Below, one piece after another: positions 1 to 7,808 of a DNA stretch of 64,000 nucleotides. The position numbers were made by a program, and so were the translations under genes. The notes beneath the pieces were generated by a model. That model did no database searches and was not told where the DNA came from. It was given only the letters and a program-made list of their open reading frames with translations. Location of the stretch: assembly GCA_048213135.1 (NCBI GenBank), contig PS015009.1, forward strand, positions 1,736,001-1,800,000, given 5' to 3'. Each line of letters opens with the position of its first letter. The stretch's first letter is position 1. Origin of the DNA: Reclinomonas americana ATCC 50394. Its lineage: Eukaryota; Jakobida; Jakobea; Jakobida.

Positions 1-531
1 GCGTTTTTGTACCAGGGAGTCATCCCCATCGCGGTAGAGCATAGCCACCAGGCTGCTGTCTGCTTTGCCCGTTTCGGCGAGCAACACTTTGCCGGTTAAC
101 TCCAGCGAGTCGATGACCGGTCCGGTTGAAAATACATAAGTGAAATTGGTATAAGGGTTGCCTTCGTGTACATCTACAATGGCGTTGCCGAAATTAATGG
201 AGTAGGTGGTATTGGGTTTCAGCGTGTCTTTCAGTTTCACCGTTACCGTCTTCAGTTTGTAGTCCACTACCGGCGCCGTTTTGGGATAGGGTGAAACGAG
301 TACGTTCTGCTGGGCCTCTTTCACTTCCACATATTCGTCGAAAGTGAGGCTGATGCGGTTGCCGTTAAAATTGACCGATTTCAATGCAGGACTGGCACTG
401 ACCAGCCGGGGGGCGAGTGTATCCTTGGCCCCGCCTGTAGGAGCGCCAATCTGGGCGCAGCCCGGGCCGAGTACGGACAGTTGCACTAAAATAAAAACGG
501 AAAGCAGCAAGTAGAAGAAAGTCTTCAACAA
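1..531 (-). CDS. Ig-like domain lipoprotein, N-terminal part (runs off window)
   Basis: The 177 codons in the window are open to the left edge, so the C-terminus is missing. Translation begins best at a TTG at 531-529 (a second TTG follows directly). This gives a hydrophobic signal segment and a lipobox ending in GPGCAQIG, so the mature protein probably starts at a lipidated Cys near residue 25 and sits on a membrane facing the periplasm. The next stretch (APRLVSASPALKSVNFNG, then a strand pattern ending in TYSINFGNAIVDVHEGN) resembles the bacterial Ig-like (Big_5/SbsA-type) domain common in Bacteroidota cell-surface lipoproteins. Such proteins are often annotated only as hypothetical. No ATG is present in frame just upstream, so the non-ATG start is a choice, not a proof. 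Function beyond a structural or binding role cannot be stated. Confidence 0.7.
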   Translation of the reverse strand, partial: MLKTFFYLLLSVFILVQLSVLGPGCAQIGAPTGGAKDTLAPRLVSASPALKSVNFNGNRISLTFDEYVEVKEAQQNVLVSPYPKTAPVVDYKLKTVTVKLKDTLKPNTTYSINFGNAIVDVHEGNPYTNFTYVFSTGPVIDSLELTGKVLLAETGKADSSLVAMLYRDGDDSLVQKR

Positions 532-610
532 CAGTGGATTTAATTTCGGTAAAATTACAGGGTTTCTTCTATCCGCCGTCGCGGTATATCTTAATAATCC
601 TTTAAAACGG

Positions 611-3600
611 TCAGTTTTCGGGTTCTTCTTCCAGGTCGTGCAGGGCAACTGCCAGCCGGTTGTCTTTCACAAAATTGCACCAGTGACAATCTTCCTTGCC
701 GCAACCGGTATAAAAATCACGGGCCTGTATTTTTTGCCATACATCGGTGATCTGCTGTTTAACGGTTTCCATATCTGCCGGGTTGATCACGATCTTTTCT
801 TTCCGGAACTGTTTCTGTTTATCCGGTTCAATAAAGTCAAATTCCGTACTCACCACGTTCCAGTTCTTCTGATCATAATTATCGATCAGTATTTTATAGA
901 AAACGGCCTGGCGCCAGTAGTCGCCCCCATTTGGCATTTTATCATGCGGCGGTTTCATTTTTTGCAGGGCATTGTCTACGTTACCGGTTTTGTAATCCAC
1001 CACATTCACATTCCTGCTGTCAAACTCCAGTTTATCGAGTTTGCCTTTCAGCGGAATATCGTTAAGTATCACCACGCGGATGTTACGTTCTATGGCCACC
1101 ACTTTATTCCAGCTGCCGATGTACTGATCATAGTATGCCGGCAAAATAATGGAACCCTGCTCCATTCTGCGGGCAAAAGCTTCACGGGTGAAGTTCTCCC
1201 GGTGCCGGCGCATATACCAGCTGAAGTCTTCCAGAAGGACATCCGCCGGAGGGAATTCATCATTACCACTCTCCTGCATCTTCCTGAAAAAGCGCTCCAG
1301 TGCAAAGTGAATGGCACTGCCAAATTCGGTAGCTTCGCTTTTGCCTACCGGTATGCGGAGGAGGTTCTTATAATAAAAGCCCAGCGGGCAATCCAGGTAG
1401 TTGTTAAGCGCCGTTACATTCATGGAAAATTTTTCAAGCAGGCCGCTTATAAAATCTGCTTCCGCGGCCCTGATCTCCGGTGCCTGAGCGGTGAACTGCA
1501 GCATGTCGAAAACCGCCAGGTCTGCAGGATCGGTAAATACGATCTCCACAGGTAAGGGCTGTTGTTCCATGATCTCGGCAATGAACATCGAAGGTTCCTG
1601 CTCCCTGCCATCATTGCGGTAGCGGGCATAGGAGATGTATAAATATTTTTCCGCCCGGGTGATGGCTACATAAAATAACCGGCGCAGTTCCTCTTCTTCG
1701 GCGCTTTTGGCGTGTGATTCAAATAAGGTGTCGGGGAACTTATAACCGCCGCCGGGTTTTCTTTTCTTTTCCCAGCCCGATGCCGTTACGCCTGCAAAGA
1801 AAACATGTTCAAATTCAAGACCTTTGGAACCGTGCGCTGTCAGCAGGTTTACGCCTTTATCAGTACCGGATACCTGTACGAGCGGCAGGGCGATACCTTC
1901 TTTTTCCATCAGGTCGATAAGCTGGATAAAACCTTCCAGGTTAAGCGATGGGTTGCGTGCAGTTTCGGATTTAATAAAATCGAAAAGGGCGGTCAGCCAT
2001 TGCATGAGGCTCACTTTTTCAGCGCTCTCCATGATATAGGGCAATAGTCCGCCGTACTGTATCAGCCTTTCAAACAATTCCTGGAGGGTATAGTTGGTTA
2101 CATCACCAATGAGTTTTTCCAGTACGATGCCGGTACTTCGCAATTGTTCATTAATGCCCGTATCAAAAAGGTCTTTGGGCACTGCCGCGGAACGTTCGGC
2201 CAGCAGGCGGCGTATGGAGATCTCTTCATTTTTATATTTCCGGCTGTTCACTTCCACCGTCAGTTTCGCTATCTCGATGGGAGGTATATGATAAAAGTCG
2301 AAGTGCAGTATCTCAAACAGCATTTCATCTCCGCCATACGGGATGTCGTGTTCGGCATTGATGTACCGCAGCAATTGCAATATCTTCCGGATGAAAGGGA
2401 GTTCGAGGATGTTAATGTTGCGTTTGCTGTAAACGGGTATTTTTTTCAACCGAAGGTATTGCGCCAGATCTTCACCATAGCGGTTCTCTTTATAGATAAC
2501 GGCGATCTTTCCGAAAGCGACACCGTCTTTTGTCAGTTGATCGATGCTATTGCAGATATGGGCCATTTCCTCTTTGACCGACTGGTATTCGCGGATGACC
2601 GGCAGGTGTGTCAGCTCATTGATGAGTACATTGGCTGCTACCAGGTCTTTACTCAATCCTTCTATCTGTTTTACCAACCTTTCTTCATTCCGGCTGATGA
2701 GGGCTTTGGATACATCCAGTATAGGCTGCGTGCTGCGGTAATTGCCGGTGAGCACCACGGTGATGAGTTGCTGTTCATACTGGCTGGCAAACTCCAGCAT
2801 ATTTTCCACGTTGGCGCCCTGAAAACGGTAAATACTCTGGTCATCATCTCCCACAACAAAAATGTTGGGCGTTTCCCAGTAACTGATAAGCAGTTGTACC
2901 AGTCGGTTTTGTGTGCCGCTGGTATCCTGGTATTCATCGACAAGGATATACTGGAATTTTTCCTGGTACCCCTGCAGCACGGGTTTGTTCTCCTCAAAAA
3001 CGCGGATCACCCAATTGATCATATCGTCGAAATCGTAGCGGTTACGCTGCCGCATCAGTTGCTGGAAGTGATCGAACTCATTGACTGCCGCCTTTAGCTT
3101 TTCCATTTTCTCCGTCTCTTCGGCGATCTTGTCGGTACGAACATCTCCTTTTTTAAAATTACCTGTAGCCCTTTTGGCCATGTACTCGTCCCGCGTGGGC
3201 AGGTCTGCAATGTATTGCCCGATCTTTTCATTGATGAAATCCGGCGTCCAGCCTTCGCGTTTCATGACAGAAAAGAGCTGGCGCAGGTTATTGATCTCGA
3301 AGTATACATCGCCCCGGTATCTTTTTAACGGGTGGTTTTTGGGAAAACTGTCGATCAGTTGTTTGAACAGTTCGATGCTTTCCAGTTCGGATATGGCATC
3401 GAGGCTGCTCTTTTCGAAAAGGGGCAGGTTATCCTGTATCACATCATTGCAGAATGCATGGAAAGTGTAAATATTCACTTTATAGGCATCGGCGCCAATG
3501 AACTGCTGCAGGCGCCTGCGCATGGCGATGGTGCCCGCGTCGGTATACGTAAGACAGAGTATATTTTCGGGAAGGGCGTCGGTATCGAGCAGTATTTTGC

Positions 3601-3757
3601 CGATGCGTGCCGCCAGTATCTGCGTTTTGCCCGTACCTGGCCCGGCGATCACCATCACGGGACCTTCAATAGTGTCCACGGCGATGCGTTGCTGGGGATT
3701 CAGGTTGCTGTAGGTCTCACTGAATTTTTGTGCTAGTTGCTGGCGGTACTGCGACAT
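611..3757 (-). CDS. UvrD/Rep-type ATP-dependent helicase with C-terminal Fe-S PD-(D/E)XK nuclease
   Basis: A 1048-residue superfamily 1A DNA helicase. Seen in order: Q-motif region NPQQRIAV, Walker A GPGTGKT (Lys44), Walker B/motif II DEYQDTS, motif III GDDDQSIYRFQGA, a motif V-like LTAHGSKGLEFEHVF, and motif VI RRLFYVAITRAEKYLY. The last 250 residues carry an AddB/Cas4-like nuclease: GSAIHFALERFF, then VVDYKTG as the catalytic D-x-K core. One Cys in LDCPLGFYYK and three in CGKEDCHWC would together hold a 4Fe-4S cluster. The helicase would unwind DNA from breaks while the nuclease trims it, as in AddAB/RecBCD-type repair, here in one chain. The ATG at 3757-3755 (MSQYRQQLAQ) fits the family N-terminus better than an ATG 22 codons upstream. 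Flanking genes do not suggest an operon. Confidence 0.9.
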   Translation of the reverse strand: MSQYRQQLAQKFSETYSNLNPQQRIAVDTIEGPVMVIAGPGTGKTQILAARIGKILLDTDALPENILCLTYTDAGTIAMRRRLQQFIGADAYKVNIYTFHAFCNDVIQDNLPLFEKSSLDAISELESIELFKQLIDSFPKNHPLKRYRGDVYFEINNLRQLFSVMKREGWTPDFINEKIGQYIADLPTRDEYMAKRATGNFKKGDVRTDKIAEETEKMEKLKAAVNEFDHFQQLMRQRNRYDFDDMINWVIRVFEENKPVLQGYQEKFQYILVDEYQDTSGTQNRLVQLLISYWETPNIFVVGDDDQSIYRFQGANVENMLEFASQYEQQLITVVLTGNYRSTQPILDVSKALISRNEERLVKQIEGLSKDLVAANVLINELTHLPVIREYQSVKEEMAHICNSIDQLTKDGVAFGKIAVIYKENRYGEDLAQYLRLKKIPVYSKRNINILELPFIRKILQLLRYINAEHDIPYGGDEMLFEILHFDFYHIPPIEIAKLTVEVNSRKYKNEEISIRRLLAERSAAVPKDLFDTGINEQLRSTGIVLEKLIGDVTNYTLQELFERLIQYGGLLPYIMESAEKVSLMQWLTALFDFIKSETARNPSLNLEGFIQLIDLMEKEGIALPLVQVSGTDKGVNLLTAHGSKGLEFEHVFFAGVTASGWEKKRKPGGGYKFPDTLFESHAKSAEEEELRRLFYVAITRAEKYLYISYARYRNDGREQEPSMFIAEIMEQQPLPVEIVFTDPADLAVFDMLQFTAQAPEIRAAEADFISGLLEKFSMNVTALNNYLDCPLGFYYKNLLRIPVGKSEATEFGSAIHFALERFFRKMQESGNDEFPPADVLLEDFSWYMRRHRENFTREAFARRMEQGSIILPAYYDQYIGSWNKVVAIERNIRVVILNDIPLKGKLDKLEFDSRNVNVVDYKTGNVDNALQKMKPPHDKMPNGGDYWRQAVFYKILIDNYDQKNWNVVSTEFDFIEPDKQKQFRKEKIVINPADMETVKQQITDVWQKIQARDFYTGCGKEDCHWCNFVKDNRLAVALHDLEEEPEN

Positions 3758-3823
3758 TGGGTAAAGATACGATGCAGACCGCGGTGCTGACATAAATTTC
3801 AAATCCGCACACCCCGGAATCAA

Positions 3824-4010
3824 CTATCATTTTTTTAAGGTTTCTGCTGTTTACAAATATTAATTTTTATAAATAAATATTTATTGCAATACGTTTAAAT
3901 TTTATTATATTTATTCTAACGTATACCTAATACACCCTGTGAAACGCCACTTTAGTAAATAAGTGGGTCGCCGAAAACACTTTCAGAGTAGGCAAAAAAA
4001 TCAACATTTT
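3824..4010 (+). promoter_or_regulatory. AT-rich leader of the radical SAM cluster with an inverted repeat
   Basis: This intergenic stretch is very AT-rich (3840-3915) and probably holds the promoter for the cluster that starts at 4011. A near-consensus -7 element, TATATTTA, is visible around 3907-3914, with one mismatch to TAnnTTTG and no clear -33 TTG. A perfect 6-base inverted repeat CCACTT-N8-AAGTGG lies at 3947-3966, about 45 bases before the start codon. It could be an operator or a leader hairpin. The assignment is inference. Confidence 0.35.
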
Positions 4011-4214
4011 ATGGCAACAGTATTGTATGGCGTCGCCATCAGAAATGCATTGGCATCAAAAAACCTGGCTAAGATGAAATCTACAGCCGCCCAGGCCAGG
4101 CAAACGATCGTTGAGCAGGCAGATTTGCATGCTGCTTTGATCAAACTGGAAGATGCGATTGCAAAAATTGAGGCCAAAGCCCCCGCAGCCAAAAAAGCAG
4201 CCAAAAAGAAATGA
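4011..4214 (+). CDS. Small DUF1843-like protein, candidate peptide precursor
   Basis: A 67-residue protein beginning MATVLYGVAIRNALASKN. From memory it matches the short DUF1843 family (YGVAI.DAI..GDL.KMK...), whose GDL-type members are encoded beside radical SAM/SPASM maturases. Here the GDL tripeptide reads KNL. The middle is helical and acidic (HAALIKLEDAIAKIEAK). The tail is Ala/Lys-rich (APAAKKAAKKK) with no Cys and one Tyr. The ATG at 4011 is chosen because the protein family starts there; an in-frame extension to 3963 has no family match. The gene lies 58 bases upstream of a radical SAM gene, with a strong hairpin between them. That arrangement is usual when a substrate is needed in excess over its modifying enzyme. 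Being a modified-peptide precursor is inference; it could instead be a small partner subunit. Confidence 0.65.
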   Translation: MATVLYGVAIRNALASKNLAKMKSTAAQARQTIVEQADLHAALIKLEDAIAKIEAKAPAAKKAAKKK

Positions 4215-4228
4215 GTGAAGGATTGACC

Positions 4229-4259
4229 AGGGTTGCCGGTCATAGCAACCGGCAACCCT
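4229..4259 (+). terminator. 12-base-pair hairpin between small protein and radical SAM gene
   Basis: AGGGTTGCCGGT (4229-4240), a 7-base loop, then ACCGGCAACCCT (4248-4259) form a perfect stem. Only a weak T/A-rich tail follows. It probably acts as a partial terminator or as a 3' stabiliser of the upstream short transcript, lowering expression of the downstream enzymes relative to the small protein. Confidence 0.6.
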
Positions 4260-4272
4260 TAATTCAAAAACT

Positions 4273-5703
4273 ATGGACAACAAACCAAGACGATATGATT
4301 TGCCCGAAGACTATGCACAGGCTGTACCCGTTCATGTAGTGTGGGAGACAACACTTGCCTGTAACCTCAACTGCCAGCACTGCGGTTCCCGGGCGGGTAA
4401 ACGAAGACCGGGAGAACTGTCGACTGAAGAATGTTTTGAGATCATCAGGCATCTTTCCATACTGGGTACACGTGAGATAACACTGATTGGCGGTGAAGTT
4501 TTTTTGCGTCCCGACTGGACACAGATCATTGAAAGGATCACCGAATCTGGGATTGACTGTTCCATGCAATCCGGTGCTTTTAACCTGAACCGGGAACGGA
4601 TAGCACAGGCAAAAAAAGCGGGGATCAAAAACATAGGCGTTTCCATCGACGGTTTAAAAGAAGTACATGATAAGGTAAGAGGAAAAAAGAATTCATTTGA
4701 CCATGCGATCAACGCATTGAGACTCCTGAAGGAATTCAACATCATTTCCAGCGTGAACACCGTTATCATGCAGGAAAATAAACACAGCCTGGATGAACTG
4801 CTTGATATTTTCATTGCTGAAGGCATAAAGAACTGGCAGGTGCAGCTGGCGGTAGCTATGGGCAACGCGGTAGATAATGAGCATTTATTGATACAGCCTT
4901 ATGAAATAAAAGACATACAGGACCGGCTCTTTCATCTTTATAACAGGGCGCTGGAACATGATGTCCTGATTCAGCCGGGTAATAATATTGGTTACTACGG
5001 ACCTTATGAGAGCATCTGGAGGCAGGCGGATATGGGCCACTGGAACGGCTGCTCGGCTGGTCATACCGCCCTGGGTATTGAAGCGGATGGAAAGATCAAA
5101 GGCTGTCCGTCTTTACCAACAACTTACTATACAGGCGGCAACATAAGGGAAATGTCGCTGACAGATATCTGGAACCATACTAAAGAATTATCATTTACGC
5201 GTTACCGCAATGCGGATGAATTATGGGGCTTCTGTAAAACCTGTTATTACGCTGATGTTTGTTATGCCGGTTGTACCTGGACGAGCCATGTGCTCTTTGG
5301 TCAGCGGGGCAATAACCCTTATTGCTACCATCGCGTGACGGAACTGGAAAAACAAAACCTGAAAGAAAGAATCGTTAAAACGGCCGGCGGCGATGGCACT
5401 TCCTTCGATCATGGTAAGTTTAAAATAGAAGTAGTTAATGAAGCCGGAGAAGTGGTGGAAACACAGATTGGTAACACGGCGCCTATCGCTGTTCCCAAAG
5501 ACACGGGCTCTTTTCGTATACCCCGCCAGCTAAAGCTTTGCCGTGATTGCAGCAAGCATGTAAAACCGGATGAAGAATTTTGCCCTTTTTGCGACAGCAA
5601 TATCGAGGAAGCCGAACAAAATTACCAGCTCCGCATGCAGGAAATAAACGAGAGCTATGAAGAACTCATGGTGATATTAGATAAGATGCACCATGCAGAT
5701 TGA
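4273..5703 (+). CDS. Radical SAM/SPASM-type maturase with C-terminal zinc ribbon
   Basis: A 476-residue radical SAM enzyme. The cluster-binding motif CNLNCQHC places Cys30, Cys34 and Cys37 on the 4Fe-4S cluster that cleaves S-adenosylmethionine. GGEVFLRPDW is the usual second motif region. A SPASM-like Cys-rich region follows (GCSAGHTALGIEADGKIKGC, then CKTCYYADVCYAGC and a Cys in NNPYCYH) and would hold auxiliary clusters. The last 70 residues carry a zinc ribbon (CRDCSKHVKPDEEFCPFC) and a coiled tail, an extension not found in most SPASM maturases. From memory, the closest named group is the maturase associated with GDL-motif peptides. It sits after the DUF1843-like small protein and overlaps the following methyltransferase gene by 11 bases, so the three probably act on one substrate. 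The reaction type (thioether, C-C link, epimerisation) cannot be read from sequence. Confidence 0.85.
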   Translation: MDNKPRRYDLPEDYAQAVPVHVVWETTLACNLNCQHCGSRAGKRRPGELSTEECFEIIRHLSILGTREITLIGGEVFLRPDWTQIIERITESGIDCSMQSGAFNLNRERIAQAKKAGIKNIGVSIDGLKEVHDKVRGKKNSFDHAINALRLLKEFNIISSVNTVIMQENKHSLDELLDIFIAEGIKNWQVQLAVAMGNAVDNEHLLIQPYEIKDIQDRLFHLYNRALEHDVLIQPGNNIGYYGPYESIWRQADMGHWNGCSAGHTALGIEADGKIKGCPSLPTTYYTGGNIREMSLTDIWNHTKELSFTRYRNADELWGFCKTCYYADVCYAGCTWTSHVLFGQRGNNPYCYHRVTELEKQNLKERIVKTAGGDGTSFDHGKFKIEVVNEAGEVVETQIGNTAPIAVPKDTGSFRIPRQLKLCRDCSKHVKPDEEFCPFCDSNIEEAEQNYQLRMQEINESYEELMVILDKMHHAD

Positions 5704-6241
5704 AGAGAAGATACGCTCAACCGAATTGGCGCTTGATGCAGCAGAACTGACCATGCAATATGGTTTGCAGTCGTTTCAATACGACAGTTCAGAATTTCTT
5801 GTTGAGGTGGGAAAAAACATCAGGCTGGGTCCTGACGATGTATTGTTCGACCTGGGGTGTGGTTACGGTGAATTGCTTTTTTATCTTGCCGGAAAATTCC
5901 CGGCTGCACAATTTACCGGCATCGAAATAGTAAAGGAGCGTTTTGATATAGCTGCGGAAGCTTGTCATCTCCGCCGGGTTAACAATATCCGGTTCATACA
6001 CGGTGATATCCTGAAAGAGGACCTCTCTGCCGGTACCGTGTTTTACATCTTCAATCCCTTGTTTGAATTTCAATACCCGGTTTTGGCCAGGCGGCTGCGC
6101 AAAGTGGCGCGGGAGAAAAAGATCATGCTTATCACTGAAGGGAAAGCCTGTATTTATTTTAACCAGCTTCGGTGGCTGTCGGAAATACGATCGATCGATA
6201 ACGACAGCCTCTCGTGGATGAAGATGTATGAGAGTAAATAA
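5693..6241 (+). CDS. Class I SAM-dependent methyltransferase of the radical SAM cluster
   Basis: A 182-residue Rossmann-fold methyltransferase. Motif I is VLFDLGCGYGE near residue 50, followed by the acidic end of strand 2 in FTGIEIVKERF and by NNIRFIHGDIL (motif II region). FYIFNPLFEF takes the place of the catalytic loop. It overlaps the radical SAM gene by 11 bases on the same strand, which indicates translational coupling. The spacing of motifs resembles DOT1-like or ribosomal-protein methyltransferases, but the target is not evident. The simplest reading is that it methylates the same peptide or protein as the radical SAM enzyme. A related enzyme lies at 20657-21256. It could also be an unrelated methyltransferase that joined the operon. 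Confidence 0.75.
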   Translation: MQIEEKIRSTELALDAAELTMQYGLQSFQYDSSEFLVEVGKNIRLGPDDVLFDLGCGYGELLFYLAGKFPAAQFTGIEIVKERFDIAAEACHLRRVNNIRFIHGDILKEDLSAGTVFYIFNPLFEFQYPVLARRLRKVAREKKIMLITEGKACIYFNQLRWLSEIRSIDNDSLSWMKMYESK

Positions 6242-6250
6242 AGCTGATCC

Positions 6251-6907
6251 TTAGCCCGGCATCCTGTTGATGTACTTCTCAATTTGTTTGATCTGGTCAA
6301 CGATCTGAGGGGTAGTGGGCTTATAACTTTTGGCTTTGCGGAAGAACTCTTTGGCAGCGCGAAACTCCCTCTTGTTCATCATAATGGAACAGAGTTGCAG
6401 GTAAGCGGCGGCGTTATTTTCATTATCGGGCAAACCGGCACGGATGGCCTGGCGGATATAACTTTCAGCCTGTTTGATATCCCCTTTTTGCATGGCCAGC
6501 ATCCCCAGCTGCAGTTTATTGGGGCCTTCAGCCTGTTTGGTGAGTGAACCACCACCCAGCGACAGGCTTTTTTTCATATGTGTTTCAGCCGTGTCGTAAT
6601 CCTGTTCCATCATGGCCAGGTTGCCTTTGAGGGTATAGTATACCGAACGAACCGGTTTAATAAGAAGACCCGGGAACCAGATAGAATCCAGCACTTTTTT
6701 AGCGCCTTCCATATCTCCATTTTCCATATGTCCCTGTATAAGACGCATGGGTCCCAGCAGGAAATGACCAACGATCAGTACTACGCCTACCAGGTACAGA
6801 ACGAAGGAAGGCCAGAAGCCGGCCTGCATATGGGTGAAAATGGCCAGGGCCAGTAACAGCAGGCCAATCCACAAACGGTACTTGATGATCGTATTTAACC
6901 ACTTCAT
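6251..6907 (-). CDS. Membrane-anchored TPR protein
   Basis: A 218-residue protein with two N-terminal membrane segments (YRLWIGLLLLALAIFTHM and FVLYLVGVVLIVGHFLLG) followed by tetratricopeptide-like repeats: VYYTLKGNLAMMEQDYDTAE, then NKLQLGMLAMQKGDIKQAE and AYLQLCSIMMNKREFRAAKE. It is a scaffold-type protein on the inner membrane with helices facing the cytoplasm or periplasm. The ATG at 6907-6905 (MKWLNTII) is preferred to one eight codons upstream because the first membrane segment then begins normally. It ends ten bases from the convergent methyltransferase gene with no clear terminator between. No specific partner can be named. Confidence 0.75.
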   Translation of the reverse strand: MKWLNTIIKYRLWIGLLLLALAIFTHMQAGFWPSFVLYLVGVVLIVGHFLLGPMRLIQGHMENGDMEGAKKVLDSIWFPGLLIKPVRSVYYTLKGNLAMMEQDYDTAETHMKKSLSLGGGSLTKQAEGPNKLQLGMLAMQKGDIKQAESYIRQAIRAGLPDNENNAAAYLQLCSIMMNKREFRAAKEFFRKAKSYKPTTPQIVDQIKQIEKYINRMPG

Positions 6908-6940
6908 GAGCTCAAAAATTTGGGACGGCAAAGATAGGAT

Positions 6941-6971
6941 TTGATTTGATTTCAGGAAAAGCTTACTTTTG
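6941..6971 (+). promoter_or_regulatory. Promoter of the tRNA-Arg gene (TTG-N20-TACTTTTG)
   Basis: TTG at 6941-6943, exactly 20 bases, then TACTTTTG at 6964-6971, matching the Bacteroidota -33/-7 pattern. It lies about 50 bases upstream of the tRNA and is one of four sites in the window with the same exact spacing. Confidence 0.65.
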
Positions 6972-7023
6972 CCCTCCCCGAAAAGGGGATGCGGCAGCTA
7001 TTTACATTTTTCCGCATCTATTT

Positions 7024-7095
7024 GGCCCTGTAGTTCAATGGATAGAATAGAAGTTTCCTAAACTTTAGATACAAGTTCGATTCTTGTCGGGGCTA
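7024..7095 (+). tRNA. tRNA-Arg (anticodon CCT)
   Basis: The cloverleaf can be drawn by eye. The acceptor strands are GGCCCTG (7024-7030) and CGGGGCT (7088-7094) with discriminator A7095. The anticodon stem GAAGT/ACTTT encloses loop TTCCTAA, with CCT at 7057-7059. The T arm is ACAAG-TTCGATT-CTTGT. CCA is not encoded, as is common in this phylum. It decodes AGG. A decayed copy lies 713 bases downstream. Confidence 0.93.
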
Positions 7096-7100
7096 CAACG

Positions 7101-7137
7101 AAAGGACAAATTGCGAAGGCAATTTGTCCTTTTTTAT
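7101..7137 (+). terminator. Rho-independent terminator after tRNA-Arg
   Basis: A 14-base-pair stem, AAAGGACAAATTGC (7101-7114) with GCAATTTGTCCTTT (7119-7132), closes a GAAG loop and runs into TTTTTTATTTT. It starts six bases after the tRNA and ends its transcript. It could also serve the lipoprotein gene arriving from the other strand. Confidence 0.88.
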
Positions 7138-7186
7138 TTTATCTCCGCAGCAACATCCTCTGTTGGGACGTTGCCGGATAAATAAC

Positions 7187-7633
7187 CTATTGTTTCGCGG
7201 GAGCCGCGTCTCTCGGAGTTTTACTTTTGATATTGTTACTTTCCCTGATTTTTAGCGCTGCGCCTTTACCGTAAGGGCAGTAATAATCAATGGCGTCCTG
7301 TGCGGCATTATACGAAAGATCGTATTCCACTACAGTTCCCCTGATAATTACGTTCGCTGTATGATTGTAAAAATCACGGCTGCCATAGCCACCGAAATTT
7401 CCGTACATCACATCGCCGTCATAGGTCCTTAATCCATCCAGGTTCCGGATGATGGTATAGCCATAATTGGTCTCAACTACGTAGTAACCGCAGCTATTAT
7501 TACTATACACTACTTCGCCCCGCTCCTGCGAAAACCAGTAATTATTATTCTCATATACTCTTTCCTTGGCGCAACTGGTAAATAGTGCTGCTATGAGCAC
7601 AGCTACAATTGAATAGGTAAAAATCTTTTTCAT
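7187..7633 (-). CDS. Small Tyr/Asn-rich lipoprotein
   Basis: A 148-residue protein with a typical lipoprotein signal (MKKIFTYSIVAVLIAALFTSC), so it is exported and lipid-anchored at Cys21. The mature part is rich in Tyr, Asn and Gly (ENNNYWFSQERGEVVYSNNS, YGNFGGYGSRDFYNH) and ends in a basic, polar tail. No catalytic motif or named family is recognised. It is a single gene between two tRNA-related sequences, pointing toward the tRNA terminator. Its product would be a small envelope protein; nothing in the neighbourhood indicates a role. Confidence 0.7.
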   Translation of the reverse strand: MKKIFTYSIVAVLIAALFTSCAKERVYENNNYWFSQERGEVVYSNNSCGYYVVETNYGYTIIRNLDGLRTYDGDVMYGNFGGYGSRDFYNHTANVIIRGTVVEYDLSYNAAQDAIDYYCPYGKGAALKIRESNNIKSKTPRDAAPAKQ

Positions 7634-7736
7634 GGTTGTTGGTTTTTAAAATGAATTATAACCATGAGATAGCAAACGACGGGCTAAGTTTGCATACGAT
7701 TTGTTAAAAACAAGCTGGCAGACCCATTGCAGTGAT

Positions 7737-7808
7737 TGGTTTGTGACCCAATAGATAGAATAGGGGTTTTCTAAGCTTATAATATATGCCTGATTCTTGT
7801 AGGAGCTG
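7737..7808 (+). pseudogene. Decayed tRNA-Arg copy (anticodon position TCT)
   Basis: Aligned without gaps to the intact tRNA at 7024-7095, 48 of 72 positions agree by eye. The longest matches are in the D arm to anticodon loop (ATAGAATAG, TCTAA) and the T stem 3' side (GATTCTTGT). The anticodon position reads TCT. The acceptor stem no longer pairs and the T loop TTCGATT has become CCTGATT, so it is very unlikely to work as a tRNA. Confidence 0.75.

Noticed and set aside
638-1555. 305-codon plus-strand frame opposite the helicase
   Set aside because: A shadow of the helicase gene, which has complete motifs in the other strand.
6985-7018. GATGCGG/CCGCATC inverted repeat before the tRNA as a regulatory hairpin
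   Set aside because: A 17-base loop and 7-base stem within the tRNA leader are easily formed by chance; the promoter explains the region.
7024-7808. Integrated element bounded by the tRNA and its decayed copy
   Set aside because: Only about 700 bases lie between them, no integrase is seen, and similarity spans the whole tRNA rather than just its 3' end.
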